NCBI GenBank assembly: GCA_947493175.1
Contig: CANLQD010000004.1
Coordinates: 248,001 to 312,000, forward strand
Direction of reading: 5' to 3'
DNA length: 64,000 nt
Source: an uncultured Flavobacteriaceae bacterium
GTDB taxonomy: Bacteria; Bacteroidota; Bacteroidia; Flavobacteriales; Flavobacteriaceae
Part shown: piece by piece, positions 1 through 8,897 of the stretch
How the letters are laid out: every line of letters begins with the position of its first letter
How positions within the stretch are numbered: position 1 is the first letter of the stretch
Position numbers and translations under genes: made by a program
Notes under the pieces: model-generated
Told to the model about the DNA's origin: nothing
What the model saw: only the letters and a program-made list of their open reading frames with translations
Database searches by the model: none

Positions 1-554
1 CAACCGCGACCATGGTACTATTTGCAGTAATTGATATTTTGGGAAGTATCCCGATCATCATCGGTCTGCGAAAGAAGGTCGGGCATATACAATCTGAGAA
101 AGCATCTATTGTGGCTGCTTGTCTTATGGTCGCTTTTTTGTTCTTGGGGGAAGAAATTTTGAAATTGATCGGTATCGATGTGAATTCCTTTGCGGTTGCC
201 GGGGCATTTGTTATTTTCTTTTTGGCCATAGAAATGATTTTGGGAATATCCTTGTATAAAGACGATGAGCCCGAAAGTGCCTCAGTCGTACCGATTGCTT
301 TTCCTTTGATTGCCGGGGCAGGCACGCTGACCTCTATACTCTCATTACGAGCCGAGTATTATGTAGAGAATATCATCGTAGCGATTATTCTAAATATTAT
401 CTTTGTATACCTTGTATTGAAATCTTCTACCCGAATCGAGAAGTTTCTGGGAAAGAACGGCGTCAGTGTGATCCGAAAAGTATTTGGCGTTATTTTGATG
501 GCCATCGCCGTGAAGTTGTTTACATCGAACATCAGCGGATTATTGATCGCCTAG
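1..554 (+). CDS. MarC family integral membrane protein, 5' end cut by window edge
   Basis: The reading frame is open to base 1; the first ATG inside the window is at 12, but the residues before it (TAT) are also in frame. MarC proteins usually carry another 10-20 residues ahead of the segment seen here, so I treat the start as lying outside the window. The protein is strongly hydrophobic with about six membrane segments and shows the MarC-type first helix (VIDILGSIPI). The family is named after the E. coli mar locus neighbour, but MarC itself has no proven role in antibiotic resistance and its substrate is unknown. A small membrane protein gene follows 35 bases downstream on the same strand. 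Confident about the family, not about function. Confidence 0.85.
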   Translation, partial: TATMVLFAVIDILGSIPIIIGLRKKVGHIQSEKASIVAACLMVAFLFLGEEILKLIGIDVNSFAVAGAFVIFFLAIEMILGISLYKDDEPESASVVPIAFPLIAGAGTLTSILSLRAEYYVENIIVAIILNIIFVYLVLKSSTRIEKFLGKNGVSVIRKVFGVILMAIAVKLFTSNISGLLIA

Positions 555-589
555 CGTATTGTAAGAAGAAAATTTAAAGTGTTTCAAAG

Positions 590-796
590 ATGAACAAGAC
601 CCTTTCCATTGTATTGATCGTGTTGGCCGTTGCTTTGATTGCCTACAACGTAACCTTGCTTAATTTTGAAAACCTTTTAGAGGGTAACAGTGTTATCGCA
701 ATGATCGGTATCGTAGCCTCGCTATGTGCCATTGTATTGTTACTGATTTTCATTACCTCAAAGCGCATTCAAAAGAAATTGGACAACAACCGTTGA
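590..796 (+). CDS. small two-helix membrane protein, unknown
   Basis: A 68-residue protein made of two hydrophobic segments (about residues 5-22 and 36-56) joined by a short acidic loop and ending in a basic tail (KRIQKKLDNNR), which would place the C terminus in the cytoplasm. It starts 35 bases after the MarC-like gene on the same strand, so the two are probably co-transcribed; the next gene is convergent and ends only 6 bases away. I do not recognise a family. Length, composition and tight spacing make it likely to be a real gene rather than a chance frame. Confidence 0.65.
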   Translation: MNKTLSIVLIVLAVALIAYNVTLLNFENLLEGNSVIAMIGIVASLCAIVLLLIFITSKRIQKKLDNNR

Positions 797-802
797 TGGT
801 CC

Positions 803-2428
803 TTAATTTTCACTTTCGATAGCTTCTGCTTCTTGCTGGGATACAGGTGGATTATCGAGCTCTAATACTTTTTGGAGCATTGCATCTCCGTCGCTCTTTA
901 TTTTAGCGTATAGATTTGCATCGAAGAGTTGTTCTGCCAGAGAAGCTTTCAGATACATCTTAATTTTGTTTTCAAAACCATAATAGTCCATTTGATACCC
1001 CTGGCGCAAGCAAAAATCGATAAACTGTTCAAAGAGAATATCATCAGTTCGGAAATCGGACAAAAAGGTTTCTTTGTTGTATTCCTGATAACGGGCCCGA
1101 TCTTCGTCTAGATGACCGAAAATAAAGTAAGAGAAAATGCCTTGGCCCTCCCGTACGTTGATGACTTCTTCCTCATTTCTTCCGATAGGAACAAAGGCAT
1201 CCGGGATGATTCCACCGCCACCATAGACAATCTTGCCCTTGGGGGTGGTAAATTTTAGGGAATCGGCTACTTTGATACTATCTACCGAAATCAATTCACC
1301 GTTATGATAGCGATCAGTAAATTTTTGATAGTAGTCCTTATGGCCATTTTTATATGATTTTTGGATAGACCTTCCTGTTGGGGTATAGTATCGGGAAACG
1401 GTCAACCGCACGGCCGATCCATCGCCTAGCTCCATTTCGCGTTGCACCAATCCCTTGCCGAACGAGCGGCGGCCAATAATGGTACCGATGTCGTTATCCT
1501 GTAGTGCACCTGCGATAATTTCACTGGCCGAGGCAGAACGTTCATTGATCAGTACATAAATAGGCTGATCTTCAAAACTACCTTTTGCGGTGGCATATAC
1601 GTTGTCTATCTTGCCCTTTTTATTTTTGGTGAAAAGGATGAGTTTACCATCCTTTAGGAATTCATCTGCCATTTGTTCGGCAATCCCAAGATATCCGCCG
1701 GGATTATCCCTTAGGTCGAGGGTCAATTTTTGCGCTCCGTTCCGCCGCAATTCCTGAAGGGCCTGTTTGAATTCCTTATAGGTCGATTCGGCAAAACGAT
1801 TTACTTTAATATACCCCATATCCTCGTTGAGCATATAATAGGCCGATACACTTTTAATGGGTACTACGTCTCGGGTTACATTCACGGTAAAAAGTCGGTC
1901 CTCTTGTTTTCGGTATACCTGTAGTTTTACCGAGCTTCCTTTTTTGCCCTTTAATTTATTTACAATCGACTCGCTTCCCATTCGTTTGCCATACAAGGTA
2001 TCGGCATCTGCCATGAGAATACGGTCGCCCGGTAAAATACCCTTTTTAAAACTGGGTCCTTTGTCGATGGTCCGAATCACCGAAATGGTATCACGGTAGG
2101 GGTAGAAGTTGATCCCTATTCCAACAAAGTCGCCCTTCATATTTTCCGATATACGGCTCATTTCCCGTTCGGGAATGTAAACAGAATGGGGATCCAATTT
2201 TTCAAGGATATTATTTACGGTTACATCTACGATACTATCGGTATCGATGTCATCTACATATTCGTAATCAATATAATCGATAAGTCGATTTAATTTGTCC
2301 TTTTTCGAATTGGTCGTGAACAGTTTTTCCGGGGAGTCGTTAAAATTAAGTTTTCCGCCCAAAAAAATACCGATTCCCAACGCGGAAGCGATTACAGTGG
2401 GCCATATGTAACGAGCTGTGTTTTTCAT
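803..2428 (-). CDS. S41 family C-terminal processing peptidase (CtpA/Prc-like)
   Basis: A 541-residue serine protease of the S41 (tail-specific protease) family. One N-terminal membrane anchor (about residues 8-24) is followed by an N-terminal cap, a PDZ domain (about 90-185) that would bind protein C termini, and the catalytic domain. The Ser-Lys dyad is visible: SASASE with Ser300 as the likely nucleophile and Lys325 in FGKG, with Gln329 four residues later, the same spacing as in E. coli Prc. A C-terminal extension of about 150 residues is typical of Bacteroidota members. The expected role is periplasmic degradation or maturation of exported proteins. The dCMP deaminase gene lies 9 bases upstream on the same strand, so the two probably form an operon. 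Confidence 0.93.
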   Translation of the reverse strand: MKNTARYIWPTVIASALGIGIFLGGKLNFNDSPEKLFTTNSKKDKLNRLIDYIDYEYVDDIDTDSIVDVTVNNILEKLDPHSVYIPEREMSRISENMKGDFVGIGINFYPYRDTISVIRTIDKGPSFKKGILPGDRILMADADTLYGKRMGSESIVNKLKGKKGSSVKLQVYRKQEDRLFTVNVTRDVVPIKSVSAYYMLNEDMGYIKVNRFAESTYKEFKQALQELRRNGAQKLTLDLRDNPGGYLGIAEQMADEFLKDGKLILFTKNKKGKIDNVYATAKGSFEDQPIYVLINERSASASEIIAGALQDNDIGTIIGRRSFGKGLVQREMELGDGSAVRLTVSRYYTPTGRSIQKSYKNGHKDYYQKFTDRYHNGELISVDSIKVADSLKFTTPKGKIVYGGGGIIPDAFVPIGRNEEEVINVREGQGIFSYFIFGHLDEDRARYQEYNKETFLSDFRTDDILFEQFIDFCLRQGYQMDYYGFENKIKMYLKASLAEQLFDANLYAKIKSDGDAMLQKVLELDNPPVSQQEAEAIESEN

Positions 2429-2437
2429 GTTTTATGG

Positions 2438-2878
2438 CTACGATGCCAGACTTTCAATTATAGGGAGCGCGACCAGTTCTACTCCGGCCTTTCTCAAAAA
2501 GTCCAATCCGGATTCGTCTTTGTATGCCGTTTGGTACACTACACGTTTTATGCCACACTGGTGTATGAGCTTACTACACTCTTTACAGGGCGACAGTGTT
2601 ATATATAGGGTTGCACCTTCGCAAGATTGGGTCGAGGCCGCTACTTTGCTGATAGCATTCGCCTCGGCATGTAATACATACCATTTGGTGTATCCTTCTT
2701 CATCTTCGCAATAGTTCTCAAAACCGGTCGGGGTTCCATTATACCCATCAGAAATGATCATGCGGTCCTTTACGATAATCGCACCCACTTGTTTTCGGGT
2801 ACAATACGAAAGCTTGCCCCATTCCAGGGCCATTCGTAAATAGGCTTTATCGTATTTTTCCTGCTTACTCTCCTTCAT
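2438..2878 (-). CDS. dCMP deaminase family protein (ComEB-like)
   Basis: A 146-residue cytidine/deoxycytidylate deaminase. The zinc site is complete: His70 and catalytic Glu72 in HAEANAI, and Cys98 and Cys101 in PCKEC. The reaction is deamination of dCMP to dUMP, feeding dTMP synthesis. The length fits the bacterial dCMP deaminase/ComEB group rather than cytidine deaminase. It is the first gene of a probable two-gene unit with the S41 peptidase downstream (9-base gap). The functional pairing is not obvious, but the order is tight. Confidence 0.92.
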   Translation of the reverse strand: MKESKQEKYDKAYLRMALEWGKLSYCTRKQVGAIIVKDRMIISDGYNGTPTGFENYCEDEEGYTKWYVLHAEANAISKVAASTQSCEGATLYITLSPCKECSKLIHQCGIKRVVYQTAYKDESGLDFLRKAGVELVALPIIESLAS

Positions 2879-2979
2879 AGATAGAATTACCGCGGATAAT
2901 TTTGAGAAATTAGCAAACCACTAAGATACCTGCTTTGCCATAGTCCTACAACCAAAATGGGTTAATATTACGTGAAATT

Positions 2980-3564
2980 CTAGGCGGGGTAGGTCGCTAT
3001 TAACATGGGTATGGTCGAAAAGATAATCAAAATGGAAGCTACAGCGACAAAAAATGGTTGTTTTACCTTAGAAATCGATAGAAATACATAGGAGATCAAC
3101 AATACAGATACCACGATCAACACTTGTGAAATTTCAATACCTCCGGCAAAACCTAGAAGGGGAGAAAGCTTATCGGTTTCTTCTGCCATGAGCATTTTAA
3201 AATAGTTGCTAAATCCGAAACCATGAATAAGTCCGAAAAAAACGGTGGCAATACCATGAAGAAACAGACTTTTGTGTTCCTTTTTGGCCTTAACGTACGA
3301 AAGATTGAACAGGGCTGTAAGCAGAATGGTCACCGGAATCAGAAACTCGATCCAGGCAACATCCATAACCAATACTTCATAGACCGACAAGGCCAGGGAA
3401 GAGCAATGTGCTATGGTAAAAAGCGTTGCAAGGACCAAGACCGCTTTCCATTGCTTGAACGTAAAGGGCACCGCCAAGGCGGTCAAGAACAAAATATGAT
3501 CATAGGCACTAAAATCAAGTACATGCTGTAACCCCAGCTTTACATAAAAAATGAAATCTTGCAT
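2980..3564 (-). CDS. HupE/UreJ-like membrane protein
   Basis: A 194-residue, very hydrophobic protein with about six membrane helices. The N-terminal HVLDFSAYDHILFL and the later HGFGFSNYFKML stretch, with conserved His and Asp residues inside helices, are the pattern of the HupE/UreJ_2 family, some of which are proposed nickel or cobalt importers. Bacteroidota members often lie outside hydrogenase or urease clusters, as here, so the substrate cannot be read from context. A perfect TAnnTTTG box lies 27 bases upstream. It shares its strand with the dCMP deaminase but is separated from it by about 100 bases. Confidence 0.8.
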   Translation of the reverse strand: MQDFIFYVKLGLQHVLDFSAYDHILFLTALAVPFTFKQWKAVLVLATLFTIAHCSSLALSVYEVLVMDVAWIEFLIPVTILLTALFNLSYVKAKKEHKSLFLHGIATVFFGLIHGFGFSNYFKMLMAEETDKLSPLLGFAGGIEISQVLIVVSVLLISYVFLSISKVKQPFFVAVASILIIFSTIPMLIATYPA

Positions 3565-3590
3565 ACGGTACGATCATTCAGGTTATAATT

Positions 3591-3598
3591 CAAAGATA
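3591..3598 (-). promoter_or_regulatory. -7 promoter box of the HupE-like gene
   Basis: On the minus strand the sequence reads TATCTTTG, a perfect match to the Bacteroidota -7 consensus TAnnTTTG, 27 bases upstream of the HupE-like start codon. No clear TTG -33 partner is seen at the usual distance, so this is a motif-only call. Confidence 0.4.
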
Positions 3599-3747
3599 CA
3601 TTGAAAATCGTTTTGGAAATTAAGCAGACTTTGAAAAATTAGGTCATTATAGGTCGTCGCTCGGGGAACTGGCCTGATTTTTGAGAAAATAGCCCCAAAC
3701 GAATTAAGAGACAAGATTAGTATCTTTATCCTTTAAATTCAAGGCGC

Positions 3748-5214
3748 TTGTTAAAACAATTATCATTACGGTCTCGTATATTTATTTCCATGATTCTATT
3801 GGTACTGATCGCGTCGGTACTGATTGCGGGGATTACCGTTTATCAATACCATGAACAGAATCGAGATTATCACGATGATCGTTTGGAGCGCAAGGAAGAC
3901 CAGATAAAACAAAGTGTCAATTACACCCTGAAGAAAACAACGTACCCGCCGACCACCGAGAATTTAGCGTTCATCTTTAAGGATGAGATCTATGAGATTG
4001 CCGATGTACAAAACGTAAATTTTAATATATACGATCTGGAAGGGCAGCTTATCAAAAGTTCCCGGCCAAAGTTTGAAAACGATTCCATCTCGAACTGCTT
4101 GGATGCCGAAGTACTTAACAGGCTGGCAGAAAGTGCAAAAAACAGGTATGTTGAAGAGAATTCTGCCGCAGGGGATCGATACCAAGCTTCCTACACCTAT
4201 ATAACCGATGCAAAATTTAAACCAATCGGTATATTGAACTTGCCTTATTTTGAGGACAACACTTTCAATGACATGGAGCTTCGGGAGTTTTTAATGCGTC
4301 TTGGAGGGGTTTATTTTCTCATGTTGTTACTGGCGATCGCCCTCGCTTATTTCATATCAAAATATATTACGAGATCCCTGCAGACCATTTCCGACATGCT
4401 CAACAAAACTGATCTCACTGGGCGCAATGAAAAAATCTTCATTTCAGAACCTGGCGAGGAAATCGGAAAGCTGGTGGGTTCCTATAACAATATGATCGAT
4501 GAGTTGCAGCAAAGCGCCGCAAAATTAGCTCGGAGCGAACGGGAGCAGGCTTGGCGTGAAATGGCTAAACAGGTAGCCCATGAAATCAAAAATCCGCTGA
4601 CCCCCATGCGATTGAGCGTACAGAGTTTTCAACGCAAGTTCGATCCCAATGACCCGGATGTCGAAAAGAAAATGGCCGAGTTTTCGGATACCCTGATCCA
4701 ACAAATCGATACGATGAGCAGCATCGCCTCCGCCTTTTCCAATTTTGCGAAGATGCCGGCCCAGCAGAACGAAACCCTTAATATCGTCAAGATTGTACGC
4801 TTGGCCTTGGACATATTTACCGAGGATTACATACACTTTATTGCCGACGAGGAAGAAATCATCGTAAAGCTCGATCGCACACAACTCATTAGAGTGGTAA
4901 CGAATTTGGTCAAAAATGCCATTCAAGCAGTGCCGGACGTAGATTCACCGCGTATTTTGGTCTCGGTGGCCTCCGAAGGTAGTTTCGTAAAGATTTCGGT
5001 GGCTGATAACGGTATCGGAATTGCGGATACCTTCAAGGATAAAATTTTTGAACCCAAGTTTACTACTAAATCCAGTGGAATGGGATTGGGTCTGGGAATG
5101 GTAAAAAATATTGTGGAGACCTATAACGGGCGCATCGATTTCACTTCCCAAGAAGGTAAGGGAACAGTGTTTACGGTTCATTTTCCCAAAGAAAATATGA
5201 TGAAAGCGGTCTAA
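3748..5214 (+). CDS. sensor histidine kinase, NtrY-like
   Basis: A 488-residue membrane histidine kinase. I take the TTG at 3748 as start because it supplies the basic N terminus of the first membrane helix; the first in-frame ATG (3790) falls inside that helix. Order: TM1 (about 11-31), a sensor region of about 150 residues outside the membrane, TM2 (about 187-205), a HAMP linker (to about 260), a HisKA domain with phospho-acceptor His278 in VAHEIKNPLTP, and an ATPase domain with N box (NLVKNAIQA), DNGIGI and GMGLGLG. The H-box with NPLTP is characteristic of the NtrY-like group. No response regulator gene is adjacent, so it is an orphan kinase here and its signal is unknown. Confidence 0.9.
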   Translation: MLKQLSLRSRIFISMILLVLIASVLIAGITVYQYHEQNRDYHDDRLERKEDQIKQSVNYTLKKTTYPPTTENLAFIFKDEIYEIADVQNVNFNIYDLEGQLIKSSRPKFENDSISNCLDAEVLNRLAESAKNRYVEENSAAGDRYQASYTYITDAKFKPIGILNLPYFEDNTFNDMELREFLMRLGGVYFLMLLLAIALAYFISKYITRSLQTISDMLNKTDLTGRNEKIFISEPGEEIGKLVGSYNNMIDELQQSAAKLARSEREQAWREMAKQVAHEIKNPLTPMRLSVQSFQRKFDPNDPDVEKKMAEFSDTLIQQIDTMSSIASAFSNFAKMPAQQNETLNIVKIVRLALDIFTEDYIHFIADEEEIIVKLDRTQLIRVVTNLVKNAIQAVPDVDSPRILVSVASEGSFVKISVADNGIGIADTFKDKIFEPKFTTKSSGMGLGLGMVKNIVETYNGRIDFTSQEGKGTVFTVHFPKENMMKAV

Positions 5215-5376
5215 GTGACTGTTCACGAATGGGTCAATTATTTTTTGTGCCCCTTTTTGTGCGTTAATTCGTTAAAATTTTGAACCTTAACTAAGGCGAT
5301 GCTCTAAACTTTCGCCTCATATCGTTTCAAAAATGACCTGTAAAATACTAATCTCACATTTCTGAACAGTCTCTAA

Positions 5377-6297
5377 ATGAAGAAAAAACTACCCTACTTT
5401 ATTGTAGATGTCTTTGCCGAGCAGAAATATACCGGCAACCAGCTGGCCGTTTTTTTAGACCTCGACCAACAGTTGTCCACTACTGAAATGTTAGCGATAA
5501 CCAGAGAAATTAATTTTGCGGAAAGCGCCTTTGTTCGCACTGTTGAAGAAGATGGGGCTTTTGGAGTACGCATCTTTACACCGGAATATGAAGTGCCCTT
5601 TGCCGGGCATCCGTCCCTCGGAAGTTCATATATAATCGCGAAACACATAGCGGCTTCCCCTTCTGAAAACCTTGTTTTAAGACTGAAAAAAGGGGACATT
5701 CCGATTTCCATAAAGCATCAGGCGCAGCTAGAGCAAAGTCGTTTTACGATGCAACAGGCCCCACCCAGTTTTGGGCCCGTATTCCCGTTGGAGACAATCA
5801 GTTCGCTTATCGGTCTGCCTATAGAAGCATTGGATTCCTCGAAACCTATCGAAGAAGTAAGTACCGGGCTTCCCTATCTTATTGTTTTTCTAAAAGAAAG
5901 ACGCCATATAGAAATGCTATCGCTCAATGCTGCCAAAATTATTTCCTTTTTAAAACAGCATAAATTATACAAAGACAACAGTCCGACAAAACTAACTACC
6001 TCGCTCTTTTTCGTGACCTCTGAAACGGTTCTAGATCATACCGATTACCATGCACGCATGTTTGCTATTGAAAATGGCAAGCTATGGGAAGATGCGGCAA
6101 CTGGGAGCGCTAATGGCTGTCTCTTGGCGTATTTACTGAAGCATGGTTCTGGGGTAGTTTCTGCAGTTGTTGAGCAGGGTTTTGAGATGGGGCGCAAATC
6201 GATTTTATACCTAAACGGAAAACAATCGGTCGATTCATACATCTTGGAAGTGGGAGGGCAGGTAGTACCGATTGCGGAAGGATATTGGTATCCGTAA
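5377..6297 (+). CDS. PhzF family isomerase
   Basis: A 306-residue protein of the PhzF fold (two diaminopimelate-epimerase-like halves). The catalytic Glu is Glu49 in INFAESAF, and the family signatures PFAGHPSLG and EDAATGSANG are present at the expected places. PhzF itself isomerises trans-2,3-dihydro-3-hydroxyanthranilate in phenazine synthesis, but no phenazine genes are near, and most family members act on unknown small molecules. It stands alone between the kinase and the enoyl-CoA hydratase, with about 160 bases upstream. The family is certain; the substrate is not known. Confidence 0.88.
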   Translation: MKKKLPYFIVDVFAEQKYTGNQLAVFLDLDQQLSTTEMLAITREINFAESAFVRTVEEDGAFGVRIFTPEYEVPFAGHPSLGSSYIIAKHIAASPSENLVLRLKKGDIPISIKHQAQLEQSRFTMQQAPPSFGPVFPLETISSLIGLPIEALDSSKPIEEVSTGLPYLIVFLKERRHIEMLSLNAAKIISFLKQHKLYKDNSPTKLTTSLFFVTSETVLDHTDYHARMFAIENGKLWEDAATGSANGCLLAYLLKHGSGVVSAVVEQGFEMGRKSILYLNGKQSVDSYILEVGGQVVPIAEGYWYP

Positions 6298-6338
6298 CTT
6301 TTAAAAAGATGATCAAAACCCTTGCGCCAAGTACCCTG

Positions 6339-6366
6339 TTGCTTAAAAAAAGTATGCCTATTTTTG
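6339..6366 (+). promoter_or_regulatory. Bacteroidota-type promoter of the enoyl-CoA hydratase gene
   Basis: TTG at 6339-6341, a 17-base spacer, then TATTTTTG at 6359-6366: a full match to the flavobacterial TTG-N17-23-TAnnTTTG promoter pattern. It lies 26 bases before the ATG at 6393. This is the best-formed promoter I could find by eye in the window. Confidence 0.55.
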
Positions 6367-6392
6367 GAATACCATTTTAAACAATACTACCT

Positions 6393-7175
6393 ATGCAATT
6401 CAACAATATTTTGGTCGATTCCCAGCAACCAATTGCCTTAGTGACCATTAACCGCCCCAACAAGCTTAATGCTTTGAATCGAGATACGATCCAAGAGCTG
6501 AACGAGGCATTTACCCTATTGGAAACCGATAAAAAGGTGAAGGTGATTATTTTAACCGGTAGTGGCGACAAAGCATTTGTTGCGGGTGCCGATATCTCGG
6601 AATTTGCCGATTTTTCGGTTGAGGAAGGTGGAAAGTTGGCCGCAAAAGGACAAGAACTGCTGTTCGATTTTGTAGAAAATCTTGCTACACCGGTCGTAGC
6701 TGCCGTGAATGGTTTTGCGTTGGGAGGAGGGCTCGAACTGGCTATGGCCTGTCATTTTCGAGTGGCCAGCCACAACGCACGTATGGGTTTGCCAGAAGTA
6801 TCCCTAGGCGTCATTCCTGGCTATGGGGGTACCCAACGCTTACCACAGCTTATTGGCAAGGGCAGGGCGATGGAACTGATCATGACCGCCGGTATGATAG
6901 ATGTAGACCGTGCATTGAACTACGGTCTCGTAAATCACGTAGTTTCGCAAGAAGAACTGATCGGTTTCTGTAAAAAATTGGCAGGTAAGATATCGAATAA
7001 TTCCACTGTTGCGATTTCCCATGCAATAAAAGCGGTAAATGCTGGTTTTAAAAATACCAGTAACGGATATGCAGCCGAGATCGAAGCGTTCGGAGCTTGT
7101 TTCGGTACCGCTGATTTTAAGGAGGGTACCACCGCCTTTTTGGAGAAGCGAAAAGCTGATTTTCCCGGCGCCTAG
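6393..7175 (+). CDS. enoyl-CoA hydratase/isomerase (crotonase fold)
   Basis: A 260-residue crotonase-family enzyme. The oxyanion-hole segments AFVAGADISEF (about 61-71) and GFALGGGLELAM (about 107-118) are both intact, and both catalytic glutamates of hydratases are present (Glu115 in GGLELA and Glu135 in LPEVSLG). This supports hydration of enoyl-CoA in beta-oxidation or a related acyl-CoA pathway. A canonical promoter lies just upstream and an unknown exported protein follows after 20 bases, probably in the same transcript. The substrate chain length cannot be told from the sequence. Confidence 0.92.
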   Translation: MQFNNILVDSQQPIALVTINRPNKLNALNRDTIQELNEAFTLLETDKKVKVIILTGSGDKAFVAGADISEFADFSVEEGGKLAAKGQELLFDFVENLATPVVAAVNGFALGGGLELAMACHFRVASHNARMGLPEVSLGVIPGYGGTQRLPQLIGKGRAMELIMTAGMIDVDRALNYGLVNHVVSQEELIGFCKKLAGKISNNSTVAISHAIKAVNAGFKNTSNGYAAEIEAFGACFGTADFKEGTTAFLEKRKADFPGA

Positions 7176-7195
7176 TATGTCCCAAAAACCTACTT

Positions 7196-8773
7196 ATGAC
7201 ACTACAAAAAAGTCTGTCCCTGTTGCTTTTTTGGGTCGCTTTTACGTTTTGTAAGGCCCAAGAAATGCCCATACATTATCAGTTGGGCGAAAACTATTCG
7301 GATCGCTATAAATTCTCGACCGTACTTTCTGTCAATGCTTCGGCCAAGGAACAAACGGTTTTGGTACGCACGTATTATGGGGGAATGCCCCTGCGCCCCA
7401 AAGGTCATTTCATTGAGGTCTATGACAAGGAGATGAACCTAGAACTCGATTACAATTACAAGTATGCCGGACGGCATATGGTCGACGGTTTCGTTCGAAA
7501 CGGACAGCTGTACCTATTGGAGTTGAAGTATAATTGGGATAGCGAGGCCTATCAGTATATCGTGCACCAGAGTCCGTTACATGAGTTTAATTTTTCTGAG
7601 CGTACCCTGCTCTCCATTCCTTCCAAGGAAGTCCCAAATCCGTTGGCGGTCAACAAATACAACCGCAATTTTGGAAATGGGTTTTCCACAGCTACCTTTT
7701 TCAACGACGATCGTAACGCTTTTGCTATTACCGTACATCATCGGGAAGGAAAAAAGGAAAAGTACCATATGTACCTCTACGGCACCGATTTAAGACAGCA
7801 GATCCAATACGATTTTTCTGATCAAATAACCGAAAAGAACTATGCCTTTGAAAATATAGCCGTTTCCAAGGATTTGAAAACCCTTTATTTCATGGGAAAA
7901 GCCTTTTTTAAAAAACGCCGGTTCGATGCCAAGGAACGTCGCTTTCAGTATGAATTGGTTCGCATAACGAATGGAGGACACCAAACCCAGGAATTTAATG
8001 AGGCCGGTCGTTTTCCAGAAGCATTGAAGCCCCTGCTGATCGATGGGGAACTGACCGCCGTAGGATTTTATGCCGATAGAAAGGATAAGCGTTACAACGG
8101 CTTGGTGTACTTCAAATTGAACCCAACGGATCTAAGGCTAGAATCGAAGAAGTACAACCCCTTTTCGAATCAGTTTATGTTGGATAAGTTTGGAAGGGAG
8201 GTCGATGCAGAAATCAAAAACCTTATTTTCAAAGATGTGCATATCACGGCCAATAAGGATATTTTGTTCAGCGCGGAAGAGTATTTTGTAACTACAGGAA
8301 GCGATATCGGAAGTAGTCAAACCAGAAAGGTCCAAAATTATCACTACAACGACATTGTCTGTGCCAAACTCGATGCGAACGGCACCATGGCCTGGGCCCG
8401 AAATATTAATAAGACAGAGGTTACCCAAGGTGATGAAGCCTATGCCTCGTATACCGCTTTCGGAAAGGGCGACGATATGTACTTTTTCATCAACTCGGGC
8501 GAACATCCCCAAAAGTTGGGCAAAAACCGGATAGTCTTTAAACAAGGGTACAGCAAAAACCCCAATATGTTTGTTATTCGACTCAATGGCCAAGGGGAGA
8601 TGGATTATCAAAAACTCATCGATGATAAGGAAGTTCGCCTTCCTATTATGGTCTCCAGACCCTTGATCGATAAAAAATCGGACCAGTTGTACTTCTACGC
8701 TAAAAGAGGCAGCAAAAAACAGTTGGTGAAGGTAGGCTTTGGTACTTTGCATAACACCCCTCAAAGCAAATAA
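7196..8773 (+). CDS. exported protein of unknown function
   Basis: A 525-residue protein with a clear N-terminal signal peptide (hydrophobic LSLLLFWVAFTF, then CKAQ). The rest is mostly polar and looks beta-rich, with many aromatic residues (YHMYLYGTD, MYFFINSG, LYFYAKRG) spaced like the blades of a propeller. I see no catalytic motif and no C-terminal sorting domain. It begins 20 bases after the enoyl-CoA hydratase stop, so it probably shares that transcript, but no functional link is evident. I do not recognise the family; a periplasmic or outer-membrane-associated role is an inference from the signal peptide alone. Confidence 0.75.
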   Translation: MTLQKSLSLLLFWVAFTFCKAQEMPIHYQLGENYSDRYKFSTVLSVNASAKEQTVLVRTYYGGMPLRPKGHFIEVYDKEMNLELDYNYKYAGRHMVDGFVRNGQLYLLELKYNWDSEAYQYIVHQSPLHEFNFSERTLLSIPSKEVPNPLAVNKYNRNFGNGFSTATFFNDDRNAFAITVHHREGKKEKYHMYLYGTDLRQQIQYDFSDQITEKNYAFENIAVSKDLKTLYFMGKAFFKKRRFDAKERRFQYELVRITNGGHQTQEFNEAGRFPEALKPLLIDGELTAVGFYADRKDKRYNGLVYFKLNPTDLRLESKKYNPFSNQFMLDKFGREVDAEIKNLIFKDVHITANKDILFSAEEYFVTTGSDIGSSQTRKVQNYHYNDIVCAKLDANGTMAWARNINKTEVTQGDEAYASYTAFGKGDDMYFFINSGEHPQKLGKNRIVFKQGYSKNPNMFVIRLNGQGEMDYQKLIDDKEVRLPIMVSRPLIDKKSDQLYFYAKRGSKKQLVKVGFGTLHNTPQSK

Positions 8774-8897
8774 TCCTACAGTTCTACTTTTTGCAATGAC
8801 ATATTCTGGGTATAGGTTCGCTATTTGAGACACAAAGCGAACCTGCCTCACTACCTCCATCTCAAAAACAGTTCGTATTTTAGGAAGGTTAAACGAG

